DNA of 64,000 nucleotides from G965227875 sp965227875 (GCA_965227875.1 OZ245783.1:3782001-3846000), one strand, 5' to 3'. Shown: positions 52,178 to 61,436, numbered from the stretch's first letter. A program made the numbers and translations. Notes: generated by a model from the sequence alone, not told the origin.

Positions 52178-53278
52178 GTGCGAGAGACGCTGAAGTTCGA
52201 GAAAGTTACAAAGGCGTACGGGGACTTCAAGGCCCTGGATGATGTCTCGCTTGAAATCGATGCCGGGGAGTTCATGACGCTCCTCGGGCCCTCCGGGTCC
52301 GGCAAGACGACGATGCTCATGACCATCGCCGGATTCGTCAATCCGACGGTCGGAAACGTCACGCTCGACGGCCGGAATATCACGTCTCTGCCGCCCGAGA
52401 AGCGCAATTTCGGCCTCGTCTTCCAGGGCTATGCGCTGTTTCCGCACATGACCGTCGCGCAGAACGTGGGGTATCCGCTGCGCATCAGGCGGGTCGCCAA
52501 GAACGTTGCGGACGAAAAGATCCGCCAGGTCCTGCAGCTGATCCAGCTCGACCACCTCACAGAACGCTATCCCAAGCAGTTGTCCGGCGGTCAGCAGCAG
52601 CGCGTCGCGCTTGCAAGGGCCCTCGTGTTCGAGCCCGAACTGCTGCTGCTCGACGAGCCGCTGAGCGCGCTCGACCGGGCCCTGCGCAAGGACCTCCAGC
52701 GCGAACTGAAGGACATCCACGACCGTGTCGGCACGACCTTCATCTACGTGACGCATGACCAGGAAGAAGCCCTGTCGATGTCCGACCGGATCGCGATCCT
52801 GCGCGACGGTCGTATCGAACAGTTCGGAACGCCGGTCAGCATGTACGAGGATCCCGCCACGATCTTCGTCGCGAACTTTCTCGGCAAGAGCAATTTCCTG
52901 CCGGCCACGGCAGCCGGTGTGGTGGACGGCGGGTTCGACTACACCGTGAAGGGGCAGACCTTCCGCCTGACGGGCCGTGATACGGCGGGCGTCCACGGTG
53001 AGTTTTCCGTGGCGCTGCGGCCGGAACGGCTGTTTCTGTGCGATGCCGCCGACGAGCGGTTCCCCAACAAGATTCCCGGCACGATCTCCAAGGTGAGTTA
53101 CTTCGGCCAGGTCCACGAGGTCATCGTCGAAACGGAACTGGCGGGAAACCTCATGGTTTCGGTGCCGCTTGGCGGCCGGACGCCCAAGCGGGGGGACCGG
53201 GTCCATGTCGGATGGGCCGAGGAGAGCGGCGTGCCGCTCTCTGGCCGGCCGGGCACCGGGGATGATGCCTATGGCTGA
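52178..53278 (+). CDS. ABC transporter ATP-binding protein (PotA-type)
   Basis: A 366-residue ATPase: Walker A GPSGSGKTT, signature LSGGQQQRVALARAL, Walker B LLLLDEP and a C-terminal TOBE-type domain. It powers import of spermidine, putrescine or a similar cationic solute. The start is a GTG at 52178 with AGAGGG upstream. It is the first gene of a four-gene importer operon divergent from the LysR gene. Confidence 0.92.
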   Translation: MRETLKFEKVTKAYGDFKALDDVSLEIDAGEFMTLLGPSGSGKTTMLMTIAGFVNPTVGNVTLDGRNITSLPPEKRNFGLVFQGYALFPHMTVAQNVGYPLRIRRVAKNVADEKIRQVLQLIQLDHLTERYPKQLSGGQQQRVALARALVFEPELLLLDEPLSALDRALRKDLQRELKDIHDRVGTTFIYVTHDQEEALSMSDRIAILRDGRIEQFGTPVSMYEDPATIFVANFLGKSNFLPATAAGVVDGGFDYTVKGQTFRLTGRDTAGVHGEFSVALRPERLFLCDAADERFPNKIPGTISKVSYFGQVHEVIVETELAGNLMVSVPLGGRTPKRGDRVHVGWAEESGVPLSGRPGTGDDAYG

Positions 53279-54143
53279 CAACGCAACGGCAGGCCCGGCT
53301 GCGAAAAAGCCCTTCCTCGGCGATTCGGCCTACTGGTTCATGGTGCTGCTGCCGGCCGGGTTCATCGCCGGTCTCTACCTCACGCCGGTGATTTCGGTCA
53401 TGGTCCGCTCGGTCACGGAACCCGTCTTCGGTCTTGGAAACTACGCGATCATCCTCGAGAACGCCGCCATTCAGAGCGTGCTCGCCAAGACGGTCTATAT
53501 CTGCGCCATCACCACGGCCCTGACGCTCCTGTTCGGCTACATCACCGCCTACGCCATGGTGCATGCGCGCGAACGCGAACAACGCGCGATCTTCTTCCTC
53601 GTCATCCTGAGTTTCTGGATCTCGGTCCTGATCCGCACCTTCGCCTGGATCGCGGTGCTCCAGCCGCGCGGGATGCTCAACGATGTCCTGATCGGTCTCA
53701 ACCTGATCGACCGGCCCCTGCGCCTTGTTCGCAACGACATCGGCGTGATCATCGGCATGGTGCACTACATGCTGCCCTACGCCATCCTGCCGCTCTTCGC
53801 CAACATGCAGACCATCGACAAGTCGCTGGTCCCGGCCGCCCGTGCGCTCGGCGCCACCAGCACCAAGGCGTTCTTCACCGTCTTCTTCCCGCTCTCGCTG
53901 CCGGGTCTCGCCGGAGCGGCAATCCTCGTGACCATCTTCTCTTCGGGTTTCTACATCACGCCGGCCCTGCTTGGCGGCGGCAAGGTCGTGATGATTGCCG
54001 AATACATCTCGGTCCAGATGCAGGAAACCCTCAAGTGGGGCCTCGCGACGTCTCTCGCCACCTGCCTGATGGTCGTGGTGCTTACCCTCTCCGTGATCAT
54101 GAGCCGCTTCATGGACGTCGGCAGCGCGGGGAAAGCGAACTAG
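53271..54143 (+). CDS. ABC transporter permease (PotB-type)
   Basis: A 290-residue inner-membrane permease with six hydrophobic segments and the EAA-loop region VPAARALGATSTKAFFTVFF. The ATG at 53271 lies inside the end of the ATPase gene (8-bp overlap) after GGGGAT. With the next gene it forms the heterodimeric channel. Confidence 0.92.
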   Translation: MADNATAGPAAKKPFLGDSAYWFMVLLPAGFIAGLYLTPVISVMVRSVTEPVFGLGNYAIILENAAIQSVLAKTVYICAITTALTLLFGYITAYAMVHAREREQRAIFFLVILSFWISVLIRTFAWIAVLQPRGMLNDVLIGLNLIDRPLRLVRNDIGVIIGMVHYMLPYAILPLFANMQTIDKSLVPAARALGATSTKAFFTVFFPLSLPGLAGAAILVTIFSSGFYITPALLGGGKVVMIAEYISVQMQETLKWGLATSLATCLMVVVLTLSVIMSRFMDVGSAGKAN

Positions 54144-54146
54144 ACG

Positions 54147-54947
54147 ATGTACGGCGAGCTCAAACGTTCACCCCTTGCCTTCAGCCGCGTCATCGCGTGG
54201 CTCACCGTCTGTTTCCTGGTCCTGCCGATCAGCATGATCGTGCCGGTGTCTTTCACCTCGAAGCGATACCTGTCCTGGCCCGACGACGGTGTCTCGTTTC
54301 GCCACTACGAGGCCCTGATCGAGGATGGCTGGCTCACCAGCATCGGCGACAGTCTGATCGTCGGCGTCTGTGCGGCGACGCTCGCGCTGGTGCTCGGCAC
54401 CCTGTTCGCCGTCGGCAACTGGCGTCTCGACAATCGCCACGTGCGCAACCTGCGGATCATGATGCTGCTGCCGATGATCGTCCCGCCGATCGTTCACTCC
54501 GTCGCGTTTTATCAGGCCTGGGCCGTGGTCGATCTCCTGGACACCTATCCGGGCATCATCCTGGTCCACACGATGAAGGCCTTGCCGTTCGTGATCCTCT
54601 CGGTCTCAGCATCCCTCGTGAACCTCGACCCGCGTCTCGAGCAGGCGTCGCGCAGCCTTGGTGCGAACGCGCGCGAAACGCTGTGGTACGTCCTGCTGCC
54701 GCAGGTCCGTCCCGGCATGATCGCCGGCGCGATCTTCGCCTTCATCACCAGCTGGGACGAGATCATCGTCGCAATCTTCATCACCAGCCGCCACGTCTAC
54801 ACCCTGCCCAAGAAGATCTGGAACGGGCTGTTCGACAATGTCGACCCAGCGATCGCGGCCATCGGCACGATCATGATCATTCTCACCGCACTCGGACTGG
54901 TCCTTCGCGACCTGATGGAGCGCAGGCAAAAGGCGCGCCATGGCTAG
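54147..54947 (+). CDS. ABC transporter permease (PotC-type)
   Basis: A 266-residue inner-membrane permease with six hydrophobic segments and EAA-type loop LEQASRSLGANARETLWYVLL. It starts 3 bp after the first permease gene. Confidence 0.92.
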   Translation: MYGELKRSPLAFSRVIAWLTVCFLVLPISMIVPVSFTSKRYLSWPDDGVSFRHYEALIEDGWLTSIGDSLIVGVCAATLALVLGTLFAVGNWRLDNRHVRNLRIMMLLPMIVPPIVHSVAFYQAWAVVDLLDTYPGIILVHTMKALPFVILSVSASLVNLDPRLEQASRSLGANARETLWYVLLPQVRPGMIAGAIFAFITSWDEIIVAIFITSRHVYTLPKKIWNGLFDNVDPAIAAIGTIMIILTALGLVLRDLMERRQKARHG

Positions 54948-55016
54948 ATCCAGCGGTTTCCCCGCATTTCCACCACCCGCCACCATCAACGCATCTCACA
55001 TGGAGGAGAATTCGCA

Positions 55017-56150
55017 ATGACCAAACGCAAGCCACACGACTTTCATGACGAGACTTACCAGGAAGACGCGATCAGGGCGCTCGTCGAGAAGTCCAGCAAG
55101 GACCCTGTGCCGCGCCGCCTGTTCCTGCAATCCGCACTCGCGCTGGGCATTTCGCCGGCGCTGTTCAAGCTGACGCCCGCCTTTGCCGCCAGCGACGAGA
55201 TCGTGATCGTGAACTGGGGCGGCGACGCCGTCGAGGCGCACAAGAAGACCTGGGCCGCTTTGTACGAGAAGGCGAACCCCGGCATGACCGCCGTGATCGA
55301 CGGATCGGGCCCCTCGTCGGGCAAGATCAAGGCCATGGTCGAAAGCGGCAAGGTCACCTGGGACCTGTGCGACCGCAACAACGTGGCCGCCGTGGATCTC
55401 GGCAAGCAGGGGCTTCTCGAGGAGGTCGACTATTCCATCGTCGATCCTGACGCCGTGCCGGCCCATTTCCGCGGCAAGTGGGGCGTGGGCTCCTACTACT
55501 ATTCCTTCGCGCTGGCCTGGAACACCAAGGCCTTCGAAAAGGCGCCCGAGAACTGGGCCGACTTCTGGAACCTGAAGGACTTCCCCGGTACCCGCACCAT
55601 CCGCAAGAACTTCGAGGGCCAGCTCGAGGCAGCGCTCATGGCCGACGGCGTGGCGCCCGAGGACGTCTATCCTGTCGACGTCGACCGCGCGCTCGAGAAG
55701 ATCAAGGAGATCAAGGAGCACGCGATCTTCTGGTCGTCGGGTTCGGAAAGCCAGCAGATCATGCGTGACGGCGATGCCGTCATGGGGAACATGTGGCATT
55801 CGCGCGCCGGGCTCGTGAACCGCGATACCGACGGCGAGGTGGACTACACCTTCAACCAGGCCATCCTGTTCGCCGGCGCCTGGATTCAGCCCAAGGGGGC
55901 GGCCGCGGGCAAGAAGGCCTGGGAGTTCGCCAAGGCGGCACAGGACCCGCAGTCCCAGGTACAGGTCTTCGAAATGCTCGGGAACGGGCCGATCAACCCG
56001 AAGGCGGCCGCGCTGGTGTCCGAAGACATGAAGAAGCGCGATCCCGGCAACCCCGAGAACCTGAAGGTCCAGGTGGCCGCGAGTGCGGACTGGTACGCGT
56101 CCGACTACTCCAACATCCTCAACCGTTACCTGGACGCGATCGCCAGCTGA
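55017..56150 (+). CDS. ABC transporter substrate-binding protein (PotD-type)
   Basis: A 377-residue binding protein. Its unusually long 40-residue leader precedes RRLFLQSALALGISPALF and the cleavage-like site AFA; the double Arg suggests Tat export. The mature part starts DEIVIVNWGGDAVEAHKKTW and carries LAWNTKAFEKAPENWADFW, as in PotD/PotF-type proteins. It delivers the solute to the two permeases. The following ureohydrolase-like gene suggests a guanidino or polyamine solute; that is an inference. Confidence 0.9.
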   Translation: MTKRKPHDFHDETYQEDAIRALVEKSSKDPVPRRLFLQSALALGISPALFKLTPAFAASDEIVIVNWGGDAVEAHKKTWAALYEKANPGMTAVIDGSGPSSGKIKAMVESGKVTWDLCDRNNVAAVDLGKQGLLEEVDYSIVDPDAVPAHFRGKWGVGSYYYSFALAWNTKAFEKAPENWADFWNLKDFPGTRTIRKNFEGQLEAALMADGVAPEDVYPVDVDRALEKIKEIKEHAIFWSSGSESQQIMRDGDAVMGNMWHSRAGLVNRDTDGEVDYTFNQAILFAGAWIQPKGAAAGKKAWEFAKAAQDPQSQVQVFEMLGNGPINPKAAALVSEDMKKRDPGNPENLKVQVAASADWYASDYSNILNRYLDAIAS

Positions 56151-56158
56151 CGGAAGGC

Positions 56159-56190
56159 GGGCGGTTCTCCTTACTCCCGGAGAGCCGCCC
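56159..56190 (+). terminator. Hairpin after the binding-protein gene
   Basis: GGGCGGTTCTCC and GGAGAGCCGCCC pair over 12 bp (one G-U) with an 8-bp loop, 9 bp after the stop. No T tract follows, so it may limit rather than end transcription into the ureohydrolase-like gene. Confidence 0.45.
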
Positions 56191-56257
56191 CCGCACCGGG
56201 GCGATCCGGTGCAAGTCACGGTTCTTTCCCCGACAACAGTTCGACGATCAATGGTGC

Positions 56258-57238
56258 ATGATGGGTAAAATCGGCATAATGCCACCGCAGAAGACCGGCC
56301 CGTTTCTCGGTCCGGCAACATTCATGAATCTGCCGTTTTCCACCGACCCGACCGGCAGCCAGGCCGCGATACTCGGCGTGCCGTTCGATGGCGGCATACA
56401 TCCCACGCGCATCGGATCGAGGTCGGGGCCGGCTGCAATCCGCGAGCAGTCGCTTCTGGTTCGGCCTTACCAGCCGCCGCTTGCGACGTTCAACCCGCTC
56501 GAACTCCTCAACGCGGTGGATTGCGGCGATGCCGACACGACCCCGAGCGTGGTCGAGGAGTCCTTCGAGGAAATCGAGCAGGCGGCCTTCACGATCCTGT
56601 CGGCGGGCGCTGCACCCCTCGGTCTGGGCGGGGACGGCATGGTTTCCCTGCCGCTGCTGCGGGCGGCCAAGCGGGCCTATCCCGATCTTGCCGTCCTGCA
56701 CATAGACGCGCATACGGACACCTATGCTGGCGATGGCAACGCGATCCATCACCGCTACAACGTCGCCACCACGTTCACCCGTGCCGCCGAAGAGGGCCTT
56801 GTGGACCTGGAGCATTCGTACCATGTAGGCGCGCGCGGACCGGTCATGGTCGCCGATGTCTTCGAGCATACCCGCAAGAACGGCTACAACCTGATCGACG
56901 GCAACGAACTGTTTCAGCGCGGGCTGATGCAGACCGCGCAGCAACTCAAGGCCGATCTTGCCGACAGGCCCGTATACCTGTGCTTCGACATGGATTTCTT
57001 CGACCCGTCTTGCGCGCCGGGTGTCTGCACGCCGACATGGGGTGGGGCCAGTGCCCGGGAAGGACTGGGTTTCCTCCAGAGCCTGAGCGGCCTCAACTGC
57101 GTTGCCGCGGACATCAATACCGTTTCCCCGCCCCACGATACCGGCGGCATGACGGCGTTTCTCGCCGCCACGGTCGCGCTCGAGATCCTGACGCTGATCT
57201 GCCGGGCAAGGGGGCTCGTCGGCGACGCAACCGCCTAG
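56258..57238 (+). CDS. Ureohydrolase (agmatinase/arginase) family protein with altered metal ligand
   Basis: A 326-residue protein of the arginase/agmatinase fold. The Asp-rich metal motifs are present as DAHTD (150-154) and DMDFFDP (244-250), but the first motif, normally GGDHS, reads GGDG at 124-127, so the metal-A His is missing. The usual E in the last motif is also absent (ADINTVSPPHD). It may hydrolyse an unusual guanidino compound with a single metal, or be inactive. It lies about 110 bp after the PotD-type gene. Starts at 56258, 56261 and 56279 are all possible; none has a clear ribosome site. The stop codon lies in the CTAG target of the MITE-like element. Confidence 0.78.
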   Translation: MMGKIGIMPPQKTGPFLGPATFMNLPFSTDPTGSQAAILGVPFDGGIHPTRIGSRSGPAAIREQSLLVRPYQPPLATFNPLELLNAVDCGDADTTPSVVEESFEEIEQAAFTILSAGAAPLGLGGDGMVSLPLLRAAKRAYPDLAVLHIDAHTDTYAGDGNAIHHRYNVATTFTRAAEEGLVDLEHSYHVGARGPVMVADVFEHTRKNGYNLIDGNELFQRGLMQTAQQLKADLADRPVYLCFDMDFFDPSCAPGVCTPTWGGASAREGLGFLQSLSGLNCVAADINTVSPPHDTGGMTAFLAATVALEILTLICRARGLVGDATA

Positions 57239-57500
57239 AGTGTATCTCGCTTACATGGAATCGTTTGATGGTTCCAAATCCGTTGGTTCGGCAAGGCGCG
57301 GTGCGCAGCGCGATGCGGGACATCTCGCAAGCGCCGCAACGTGGCCGACGGGCGGATTTGGCCCACCGGAGGCCGTGTTTTTGCGCCCACCGGACTGCGT
57401 TGTGCTCCCCTTGTGGTCAACCAGACCACGGCGGGTCGCACGCCTTGCCGGCGAACGCAAAAACGCGGTCAAAGCGCTTCCATGTAAGCGAGATACGCTC
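57238..57500. mobile_element. 263-bp MITE-like element with inverted ends and TA duplication
   Basis: The 30-bp ends at 57238-57267 and 57471-57500 are inverted repeats (26 of 30 match, including a perfect 19-bp core GTATCTCGCTTACATGGAA). TA flanks both ends (57236-57237 and 57501-57502), so the empty site would be CTAG. This fits elements moved in trans by an IS630/Tc1-mariner transposase, which target TA, often CTAG. There is no internal gene; short open frames inside are not credible. The TAG stops of both flanking convergent genes lie at the CTAG target. Confidence 0.82.
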
Positions 57501-58069
57501 TAGACGAGCAGCTCGTCGGGAATGTTGCGGGGATCGAACCGGGCGGGCTTGCTCCGCGTCATCCAGCGGATCGCGAAGGGTGATGCGACGAGGACGAGAC
57601 CCGCGACCGAAATGAGCGCTTCGGTCGGCGCGGCGCTTTCGATCGCCCCGAGGATCGCGAGCAGGACGACCCCGACCAGGAGCAGGCTTATCAGTCCCCA
57701 GGCGATGGTCAGGGACCCGCTGCCGGTCCGGAAATCCGATTTGGGGTTCGCATCCGCCACCCGCCTGGCGAGTTCCCGCACGAACGGCACATAGGTCAGC
57801 GACCGGTCCTTGAAGTTGCCAAGGCTCGCATAGTGGTGCGAACCCGTCTTGCGCTTGGCGCCGGGTCCACTCCGCACCGTGAGCCGTCCCTGTCGACCGC
57901 CGACCCCTGCGAAGGTGATCAATTGCATCCCGCGGATACCCTCATACGGAATCTCGACCGATGTTTTTCCCGTCTTTATCGACAGCGCCCGGTCGCCCAG
58001 GCTCCAGGTCTCCTCAGCCGAGATCAGGCTGAGCCTGCACTTGTGTTCAATGTCCGTCATATCCGTCAT
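57500..58069 (-). CDS. Hypothetical protein with two C-terminal membrane helices
   Basis: A 189-residue protein. The N-terminal 120 residues are soluble and beta-rich, with LSLISAEETWSLGDRALSIK, PYEGIRGMQLITFAG and GGRQGRLTVRSGP, somewhat like a PH-type domain. Two hydrophobic segments follow (about 130-175). No family was recognised. The ATG at 58069 is my choice; 58060 or 58120 are possible. The stop codon sits at the edge of the MITE-like element, yet the reading frame is unaffected. Confidence 0.6.
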   Translation of the reverse strand: MTDMTDIEHKCRLSLISAEETWSLGDRALSIKTGKTSVEIPYEGIRGMQLITFAGVGGRQGRLTVRSGPGAKRKTGSHHYASLGNFKDRSLTYVPFVRELARRVADANPKSDFRTGSGSLTIAWGLISLLLVGVVLLAILGAIESAAPTEALISVAGLVLVASPFAIRWMTRSKPARFDPRNIPDELLV

Positions 58070-58219
58070 CCCGCGGGCCGTTCCTGTGGCCGATATGCGT
58101 GACCGCTGAAAATTCGTCACATGGCCATGTCATCGTGATTTGACCTGATCATCAATAACGGTGCTAGGTTATCATCCTGAAACGACGTAATAATACGAGT
58201 TTATACAGGGAGACTCACA

Positions 58220-59590
58220 ATGCGGTTCCTTGGCAGACCTTTGATTGCATCGCTGCTGCTTGTCTTCTGTCTGGCCCTGCCGGTTTCCGGTCAGGCGACC
58301 AACTACTATTACGCGGCCAACGGCCAGAAGCAGGGTCCGGTTTCCATCGAGCAGGTCCGGCAGCTCGTCGCGGCCGGAACCATCAAGCGCGATACGCTGA
58401 TCTGGAGACCCGGTCTCAACGAGTGGCAGGCCGCCCAGAACGACCCCCAGGTGGCGACCCTGTTCGCCAAGCAGCCGCCACCGGTGCCCCAGGCAGGACA
58501 GACGGCCATGAGTTCGGTCGTCATGAAGGAGCACTATGTGCGGGACGCGTCGCGAAACGGCGCCCCGGCCTTCGCGGTGCTCGTTCCCCAGGGCTGGAAG
58601 ACGGAAGGCGGCATCACCCAGGTCCCGGCCTATTCCGTTCTGCCTTACTACGGTGTCTTCGAGATGAAGGCTCCGGACGGAAGGGCCGTCTCCTTCGCGC
58701 CGATGTTCGAATTCGGATATAGCGACTACGCCCGCGTCCCGAACTTCCAGCCGCACAAGGGCAGGCCGTTCCTCAGGATCCCGAATTCGCTCGGCGAGTT
58801 TCTCGTCATTGCCGCGCAACAGGATCCGGAAGGCAAGATGACCGACATCCGGATCGTATCGGAGGAACTCGTCGAGGACGCGACCAAGATGGTGCGCGAA
58901 CGCAATCGCCCGATCTACCAGATGCACCAGATGGAATCGCAGAAGAACGCCGCGCTGGGCGAGACCTGGAACTACGACATCCATGTGCGCCGGCTCGTGA
59001 TGCAGTTCACCGAAAACGGCAAGCGGCTCGAGTCCACGGTTTTCGCGACGATCTCCCACACCGCGATCACCCTGCCGAACGGGTCCGTCAAGGAGGCCAA
59101 GTGGAATATCTGGGATTCCTATTCGGTGACCGGCCTGATCAACACCGAGTACACGAGCGATCCCGTGCTCGCCGCGATCGTCCGGTCGTGGCGGCCTAAT
59201 CCGGACTGGCTCTACGTCATCGACCAGTGGCAGAAGGGCAAGCGCAACCAGATCTATCGCGAGGGCTTGGCCGCCGCGGCGGCAGCACAGCAGGCCTGGT
59301 CAAATACGCGCGGCAAGCAGACCGAAGACGTCCTGGACATCAGCTTCAACGGCTGGAAGAAGCGCGAAGGCATCAAGGATGCCGGGCAGGCGGCCGTCGT
59401 CAACATGATCCACGAACAGACGACATACGCCAAGCCGGGCGGGGGTCAGGTCAACCTGCCGAGCTTCTACCAGAACGTCTATTCGAACGGGCAGGGCACC
59501 TACGTCCTGCACAACGATGCCAACTACAACATCAATACGGATCCCATGTTCAACAATTTTGACTGGCAAAAGCTGCCCCAGGTTCGATGA
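58220..59590 (+). CDS. Exported GYF_2-domain protein
   Basis: A 456-residue protein. A signal peptide (about residues 1-25) is followed by a GYF_2 domain at about 28-85 (YYYAANGQKQGPVSIEQV, LIWRPGLNEWQAAQ), a Pro-rich linker, and a 300-residue domain I do not recognise (opening near HYVRDASRNGAPAFAVLVPQ). GYF_2 domains bind proline-rich peptides; in an exported protein the partner would be periplasmic. The gene downstream encodes two more GYF_2 domains. AGGGAG is upstream of the ATG. Function unknown. Confidence 0.78.
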   Translation: MRFLGRPLIASLLLVFCLALPVSGQATNYYYAANGQKQGPVSIEQVRQLVAAGTIKRDTLIWRPGLNEWQAAQNDPQVATLFAKQPPPVPQAGQTAMSSVVMKEHYVRDASRNGAPAFAVLVPQGWKTEGGITQVPAYSVLPYYGVFEMKAPDGRAVSFAPMFEFGYSDYARVPNFQPHKGRPFLRIPNSLGEFLVIAAQQDPEGKMTDIRIVSEELVEDATKMVRERNRPIYQMHQMESQKNAALGETWNYDIHVRRLVMQFTENGKRLESTVFATISHTAITLPNGSVKEAKWNIWDSYSVTGLINTEYTSDPVLAAIVRSWRPNPDWLYVIDQWQKGKRNQIYREGLAAAAAAQQAWSNTRGKQTEDVLDISFNGWKKREGIKDAGQAAVVNMIHEQTTYAKPGGGQVNLPSFYQNVYSNGQGTYVLHNDANYNINTDPMFNNFDWQKLPQVR

Positions 59591-59631
59591 CCTGTTCCGG
59601 CGCTAGAGGGAGTGTTTCAAAGGTGGGTCGA

Positions 59632-61386
59632 ATGAAGACACGATCATTTGGAAAATTGCTCGGGTTCACGCGTGTCGCGCTGCTGGCGGCAGGGATGGCG
59701 TTTGCCGTCCCCCCGATCGGCGGAGCGCTCGCCCAGACCGTTTCGTCCTCGACGATCAACGGCATCACCGTGAAGATCATCGGTGGGGGCAACCAGCAAC
59801 TCGGTGCGCACAAGGGCGGGGCACGGGCCGTTCTCAACGGCCACGAAGTGCTCGCGCGCGCAGGCGAGGTGACCGTGAACGGCAAGGCGACGAAGGTCGC
59901 CGGCTTCAAGGAAGTCGCCCTCGAGGCGGTCGACAAGTGGGGACTGAGGGTAACCCTGGACGGCAAGCCGTTCCTTGAGGTGGGCGAACTCGACGGCCTC
60001 AAGATCGCGGCGGAGAACGGCGATCCGGTGGCCCAGAACAATCTCGGCGTGCGTTACCTGACGGGCGACGGCGTGCCGAAGGACACCACCGAAGCCGTGC
60101 GACTCTACACTGCTGCTGCCGAACAGGGCGCCGTTCAGTCGCAGTCCAACCTGGCCAACCTCTTCTGGAGCGGGAGGACCGTCGAGCGCGATGCCGCCAA
60201 GTCGGTCTTCTGGGCCAGGAAGGCCGCGGAGCAGGGCAGCAAGTCGGTGCTCTTCATTCTGGCCAGGGCCCACGAGACGGGTGAGGGCGCGGAAAAGGAC
60301 CTCCGGAAAGCGGTGGAGTGGTACACGCGCTCCGCCGAGGCCGAGCAGCCCACGGGCATCAGCAATCTCGCCACCTTCTATCTCTTGGGCGATGTCGTGG
60401 ACCAGGATGTCGCCAAGGCGATCGATCTCTACAAGAAGGCGAGCGCGCTCGGAAACGCGACCGCTTCGAACAATCTCGGCATCATCTATCGAAACGAAAA
60501 ATACATCCAAAAAGACCTGTCGCTCTCGAAGCAGTATTTCGCGAAGGCGGTGGAACAGAAGCATCCGCACGCCGGCGCGTCGCTGAAGGAAGTCGAGGCC
60601 GAACTGGCGGCCGGCGGCGGTTCGGCGGGAACGACTGCGTCCGCCGCACAGCCGCCCCAGCTCGCTTCTGCCGGAGACGGGCCTCCCCCACTGCCGGGAA
60701 CCGGCTCGCAGGACGGACCCCCGCCGCTGCCGGGCGCCACGACCTCCGGCGGTCCGCCGCCTCTGCCCAAGGCCGAGTATTACTATTCCGACGCCAACGG
60801 GCAGCAGATGGGCCCGGTGGACGAGAGCGGGCTCGCCGAAATGATCGGCAGCGGGCAAGTGACCGGGGAAACGCTTGTCTGGCAAAAGGGCATGGCGAAA
60901 TGGACACCGGTTGCGGACGTGCCGGATCTCGCGCCCTTGCTCGCCCAGGCGCAGCCTGGTCCGCCGCCGCTCCAGCAGTATCATGTCATCGTGCAGGGCC
61001 AGCAGCAGGGACCGTTCGGTCCCGATCAGCTCCGCGCCATGGCGCAGAGCGGACAGCTCTCCCCGGATTCGATGGTCTGGACCGAAGGCATGCCCTCGTG
61101 GCAGCCGCTGAAGTCGCTGCCGGATCTCGCCGCGATTCTGCCGGCCGCGCAGACACCGCCTCCGCTGCCCGGCGGTGGAGGACAGACGCCCGCCGTCACG
61201 CCGCCACAGCCGCAGCCGGCCGCCGGCAAGCAGTTCAAGGTCAGGTCTTTCTGCAGCGCCACGGGCAAGGAGGGATTCGGGACCGGGACAACCCCGCAGA
61301 TCGCCATGCAGAACGCGGTCAAGGAATGTGTCGCCAACGGGGGCCTGCCCAACTGCTGCCCCAACGACGTACGGCTGGTCCAGTAA
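59632..61386 (+). CDS. Exported Sel1-repeat protein with two GYF_2 domains
   Basis: A 584-residue exported protein. A signal peptide (ending about GALAQ) leads to a beta region, then four to five Sel1-like repeats at about 120-310 (such as AQNNLGVRYLTGDGVPKDTT), then two Pro-rich linkers each followed by a GYF_2 domain (AEYYYSDANGQQMGPVDES and QYHVIVQGQQQGPFGPDQL). A C-terminal Cys-containing domain follows (FKVRSFCSATGKEG). The ATG at 59632 with AGGTGG upstream is preferred. It lies 41 bp after its partner and ends before a strong terminator. Confidence 0.8.
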   Translation: MKTRSFGKLLGFTRVALLAAGMAFAVPPIGGALAQTVSSSTINGITVKIIGGGNQQLGAHKGGARAVLNGHEVLARAGEVTVNGKATKVAGFKEVALEAVDKWGLRVTLDGKPFLEVGELDGLKIAAENGDPVAQNNLGVRYLTGDGVPKDTTEAVRLYTAAAEQGAVQSQSNLANLFWSGRTVERDAAKSVFWARKAAEQGSKSVLFILARAHETGEGAEKDLRKAVEWYTRSAEAEQPTGISNLATFYLLGDVVDQDVAKAIDLYKKASALGNATASNNLGIIYRNEKYIQKDLSLSKQYFAKAVEQKHPHAGASLKEVEAELAAGGGSAGTTASAAQPPQLASAGDGPPPLPGTGSQDGPPPLPGATTSGGPPPLPKAEYYYSDANGQQMGPVDESGLAEMIGSGQVTGETLVWQKGMAKWTPVADVPDLAPLLAQAQPGPPPLQQYHVIVQGQQQGPFGPDQLRAMAQSGQLSPDSMVWTEGMPSWQPLKSLPDLAAILPAAQTPPPLPGGGGQTPAVTPPQPQPAAGKQFKVRSFCSATGKEGFGTGTTPQIAMQNAVKECVANGGLPNCCPNDVRLVQ

Positions 61387-61400
61387 GGCTGAACTACAGC

Positions 61401-61436
61401 AAACCGGCGGACGGCATGACCGTCCGCCGGTTTTTT
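61401..61436. terminator. Strong intrinsic terminator
   Basis: AAACCGGCGGACGG, loop CATGA, CCGTCCGCCGG, then six or more T residues. The 14-bp stem is perfect. It ends the GYF_2/Sel1 transcript 15 bp after the stop. A-rich sequence on the other side makes it usable for the convergent MATE gene too. Confidence 0.9.

Noticed and set aside
56186..56222. Riboswitch-like words (CCGGTGCAAGTCACGG) after the binding-protein gene
   Set aside because: They recall cobalamin or group II intron words, but the rest of neither structure is present and the next gene has no linked function.
57240..57503. Open frames inside the 263-bp inverted-repeat element
   Set aside because: They begin and end in the inverted repeats, have no ribosome site and no family resemblance; the element is better read as non-coding.
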